From Actinomycetota bacterium (GTDB lineage Bacteria; Actinomycetota; Acidimicrobiia; Spongiisociales; ZC4RG35): 15,117 nt of DNA. Shown here piece by piece: positions 13,395 to 15,117 of the stretch. The notes below the pieces were generated by a model, which saw only the letters and a list, made by a program, of their open reading frames with translations, was not told where the DNA came from and did not search any database. The translations under genes were made by a program, and so were the position numbers. The number at the start of each line of letters is the position of its first letter. Position 1 is the first letter of the stretch. Location of the stretch: positions 1 to 15,117 of the forward strand of contig JAPUJM010000206.1 of assembly GCA_027296205.1 (NCBI GenBank). Reading direction: 5' to 3'.

Positions 13395-14389
13395 CGGCGT
13401 CTTTCGGCCGGCTCATCCTTGTCAGGCCCGGTTTCCCGAGCTATGTGAGCGATGGCGTCTCCCGAGTTCACCAGCGGTCTCTGCGTCTGCGCGATGATCC
13501 ATCCCGTCTCCGTGGCTTTGACCTGTGTGGGCCTGGACCCGAAGGCGTCGGAGATGGCAGCTATATGCTCACCCTCCTCGACATGCTGACCGAGCTTCAC
13601 ATTGATTTCGGCAAGACCGCCGCGACGTGCCCTGACCCACCGTGTGTGTCGGATGAGTCGGGTTGGCTTGGCCCGCGGTAGGCGACCATCGAGCATTCCC
13701 AGCGACGTCAGAGTCCGGAGGACACCGGCCGTTCCGGTCTCGATGGCTGCGGAGTCGAACCGGTGGGCCTGGCCGGCCTCGTAAACCAGGACGGTCGCCC
13801 CCAGCTCCCTGGCCGCCTGGCGCAAGGATCCGTCGCGCGCCTTGGCATGGATGGTGAATGGCGCCCGGAAGGCCCGGGCGAGCTTAAGGGTGGCGGCATC
13901 GTCGATGTCGGCCCGGATCTGGGGGATGTTGATGCGATGGTTGCTGGCGGTGTGCAGGTCGATGCCCACCGAGCTCTGAGCCACGATTTGCTCCATGAAC
14001 AGATGCGCCAATCGCGATGCAGTGGAGCCACGACTCGATCCGGGGAAGGCCCTGTTCAGATCGCGACGATCCGGCAGGTATCGGGACTCGATCATGAATC
14101 CGAGAGGGTTGACGATTGGCACTGCGATGACGGCGCCACGGAGGTTCTTGGGGTCCAGGTGCCGCATCACCCTTCTCACGATCTCGACCCCGTTCAGCTC
14201 GTCCCCATGAATCGCTGCCGAGAGCCAGACGTGGGGACCAGACGAGCGACCGTTGATGACGGCCACCGGGAGGGTGTCGTCTGATCCGGTGGCGACCTTG
14301 GCAAAGGGAAGCTGGATCCGGCTCCTGCGCCCGGGTCTGACCGTGACACCACCGACGGTGATGGCTTCGTTCCGCCTGGTGTCAGACAC
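13391..14389 (-). CDS. Succinylglutamate desuccinylase/aspartoacylase-family (M14-like) zinc enzyme
   Basis: A 332-residue protein with the carboxypeptidase-like zinc fold. AAIHGDELNG (59-68) supplies H61 and E64, DLNRAFPG (110-117) the substrate-binding Asn/Arg loop, IDLHTA (143-148) the third ligand H146, and VLVYEAG (200-206) the catalytic Glu204. From about residue 240 a beta-barrel, lipoyl-like C-terminal domain follows (GGLAEINVKLGQHVEEGEHI). Family members hydrolyse N-acyl amino acids or related amide bonds. It starts GTG at 14389, overlapping the RimK-type ligase stop by 8 nt, so the two are co-translated; that suggests an enzyme that reverses or processes the ligase product (inference). 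The stop overlaps the whiB stop. Confidence 0.9.
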   Translation of the reverse strand: MSDTRRNEAITVGGVTVRPGRRSRIQLPFAKVATGSDDTLPVAVINGRSSGPHVWLSAAIHGDELNGVEIVRRVMRHLDPKNLRGAVIAVPIVNPLGFMIESRYLPDRRDLNRAFPGSSRGSTASRLAHLFMEQIVAQSSVGIDLHTASNHRINIPQIRADIDDAATLKLARAFRAPFTIHAKARDGSLRQAARELGATVLVYEAGQAHRFDSAAIETGTAGVLRTLTSLGMLDGRLPRAKPTRLIRHTRWVRARRGGLAEINVKLGQHVEEGEHIAAISDAFGSRPTQVKATETGWIIAQTQRPLVNSGDAIAHIARETGPDKDEPAERRR

Positions 14390-15117
14390 CGACGTTGTTC
14401 TCTATGTGCTCGATGATGATCTCAGCGATGTCGACATTGCTGACCTCCTCGATTCCCTCCAGGCCCGGAGACGAGTTCACCTCGAGCACCATGGGTCCGT
14501 CATCGGACTGAATGAGGTCCACTCCGGCGATATCGAGGCCCATGGCGATGGCCGCCCTCACTGCGGTGGCCCTCTCGTTTGCCGAGAGCGTGACCACTTT
14601 GGCGGTGCCGCCCCGATGGAGGTTAGAGCGAAAGTCGCCAGGTGGGCTCTGGCGTCTCATCGAGGCCACGACCTGGCCCCCGACTACCAGCACCCTGAGG
14701 TCGGCACCCTCGGCCTCGCCGATGTACTGCTGGACGAGGAAGTTGGCATCGAGTTGACGGAAGGCACTGATGACCGACTCCGCGGCCTGTCTCGTCTCGG
14801 CCAGGACGACCCCAACACCCTGGGTGCCCTGGAGCAGCTTGACCACGACCGGAGGACCGCCGACCACGTCCAGGATCCCGGTGATGTCCTGGCTGTCATG
14901 GGCGAAGCTGGTGGTCGGAAGACCGACGCCGGCCCTGGAAAGGATCTGCATCGAGCGCAGCTTGTCCCGGGATCGGCTGATCCCGTCGGAACTACTCACC
15001 GTGAAGACATCAGCCATTTCGAACTGACGAACGACGGCTGCCCCGTAAAAGGTGTAGGTGGCTCCGATTCGGGGGATGACGGCGTCCGGACTGACCTCAT
15101 CACCTCGAAACAAGACC
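14382..15117 (-). CDS. rimK: RimK-type ATP-grasp glutamate ligase, 3' part
   Basis: The frame is open to the window end, and about 60 N-terminal residues lie outside; TTG at 15113 is not a real start. The 245 visible residues begin in the family block FRGDEVSPDAVIPRIGATYTF and continue VRQFEMADVF, SRSRDKLRSMQILSRAGVGLP and the ATP-grasp core: PPVVVKLLQGTQGVGVVLAE (nucleotide loop), FLVQQYIGEAEGADLRVLVV and, near the end, GPMVLEVNSSPGLEGIE with the Mg-binding Glu and Asn. RimK adds glutamates to the C-terminus of ribosomal protein S6 in E. coli; other members make related gamma- or alpha-peptide links. It precedes and overlaps the AstE-like gene. Confidence 0.92.
   Translation of the reverse strand, partial: VLFRGDEVSPDAVIPRIGATYTFYGAAVVRQFEMADVFTVSSSDGISRSRDKLRSMQILSRAGVGLPTTSFAHDSQDITGILDVVGGPPVVVKLLQGTQGVGVVLAETRQAAESVISAFRQLDANFLVQQYIGEAEGADLRVLVVGGQVVASMRRQSPPGDFRSNLHRGGTAKVVTLSANERATAVRAAIAMGLDIAGVDLIQSDDGPMVLEVNSSPGLEGIEEVSNVDIAEIIIEHIENNVGV

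Overview
This 15.1-kb window looks like chromosomal DNA from a high-GC actinobacterium, plausibly of the class Acidimicrobiia (lineage is inference). The signs are a WhiB-family iron-sulphur regulator, a NucS/EndoMS mismatch endonuclease, many GTG starts, at least one clearly leaderless promoter, and very tight gene packing. No rRNA, tRNA, CRISPR array, phage gene or transposase gene was found. No stretch over 300 bases lacks a gene; the longest gaps are 4239-4396, 5911-6070 and 13006-13130.

Left part (1-4400): the 3' part of a sulfite-oxidase-family molybdoenzyme runs tail to tail into a two-gene minus-strand operon, a two-domain rhodanese (sseA-like) and an unidentified 320-residue protein. 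Divergent from sseA is a stand-alone YtrA-type GntR regulator whose start codon lies 7 nt after a -10 box inside paired TCTAGAA sites. Next come a small helical hypothetical protein and a 5'-3' exonuclease whose divergent 5' ends overlap. A 158-bp inverted-repeat element flanked by CTAG on both sides lies between the exonuclease stop and the stop of a 55-residue zinc-ribbon protein.

Middle (4400-8882): the zinc-ribbon gene is translationally coupled to nhaA (Na+/H+ antiporter). The nhaA start abuts the stop of a 21-codon ORF that reads like the N-terminus of class II fructose-bisphosphate aldolase and sits behind a good ribosome site and a strong hairpin. Divergent from it is a DUF454/YbaN-like membrane protein, then an apparent operon of an MFS transporter, nucS and trmL.

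Right part (8883-15117): an M20 peptidase on the minus strand is divergent from an M50 (site-2-protease-like) membrane protease and an acyl-CoA dehydrogenase. A SAM methyltransferase on the minus strand is divergent from a whiB-like gene that carries a candidate ECF-sigma promoter and 10-bp tandem repeats. The window ends with a minus-strand pair, an aspartoacylase/AstE-like M14 enzyme and the 3' part of a RimK-type ATP-grasp ligase, which may add and remove amino-acid tags.

The most unusual items are the CTAG-flanked structured element at 4239-4396, whose pairing is strand-biased, and the aldolase-like leader ORF fused directly to the nhaA start. Most of the rest is ordinary core and accessory metabolism.
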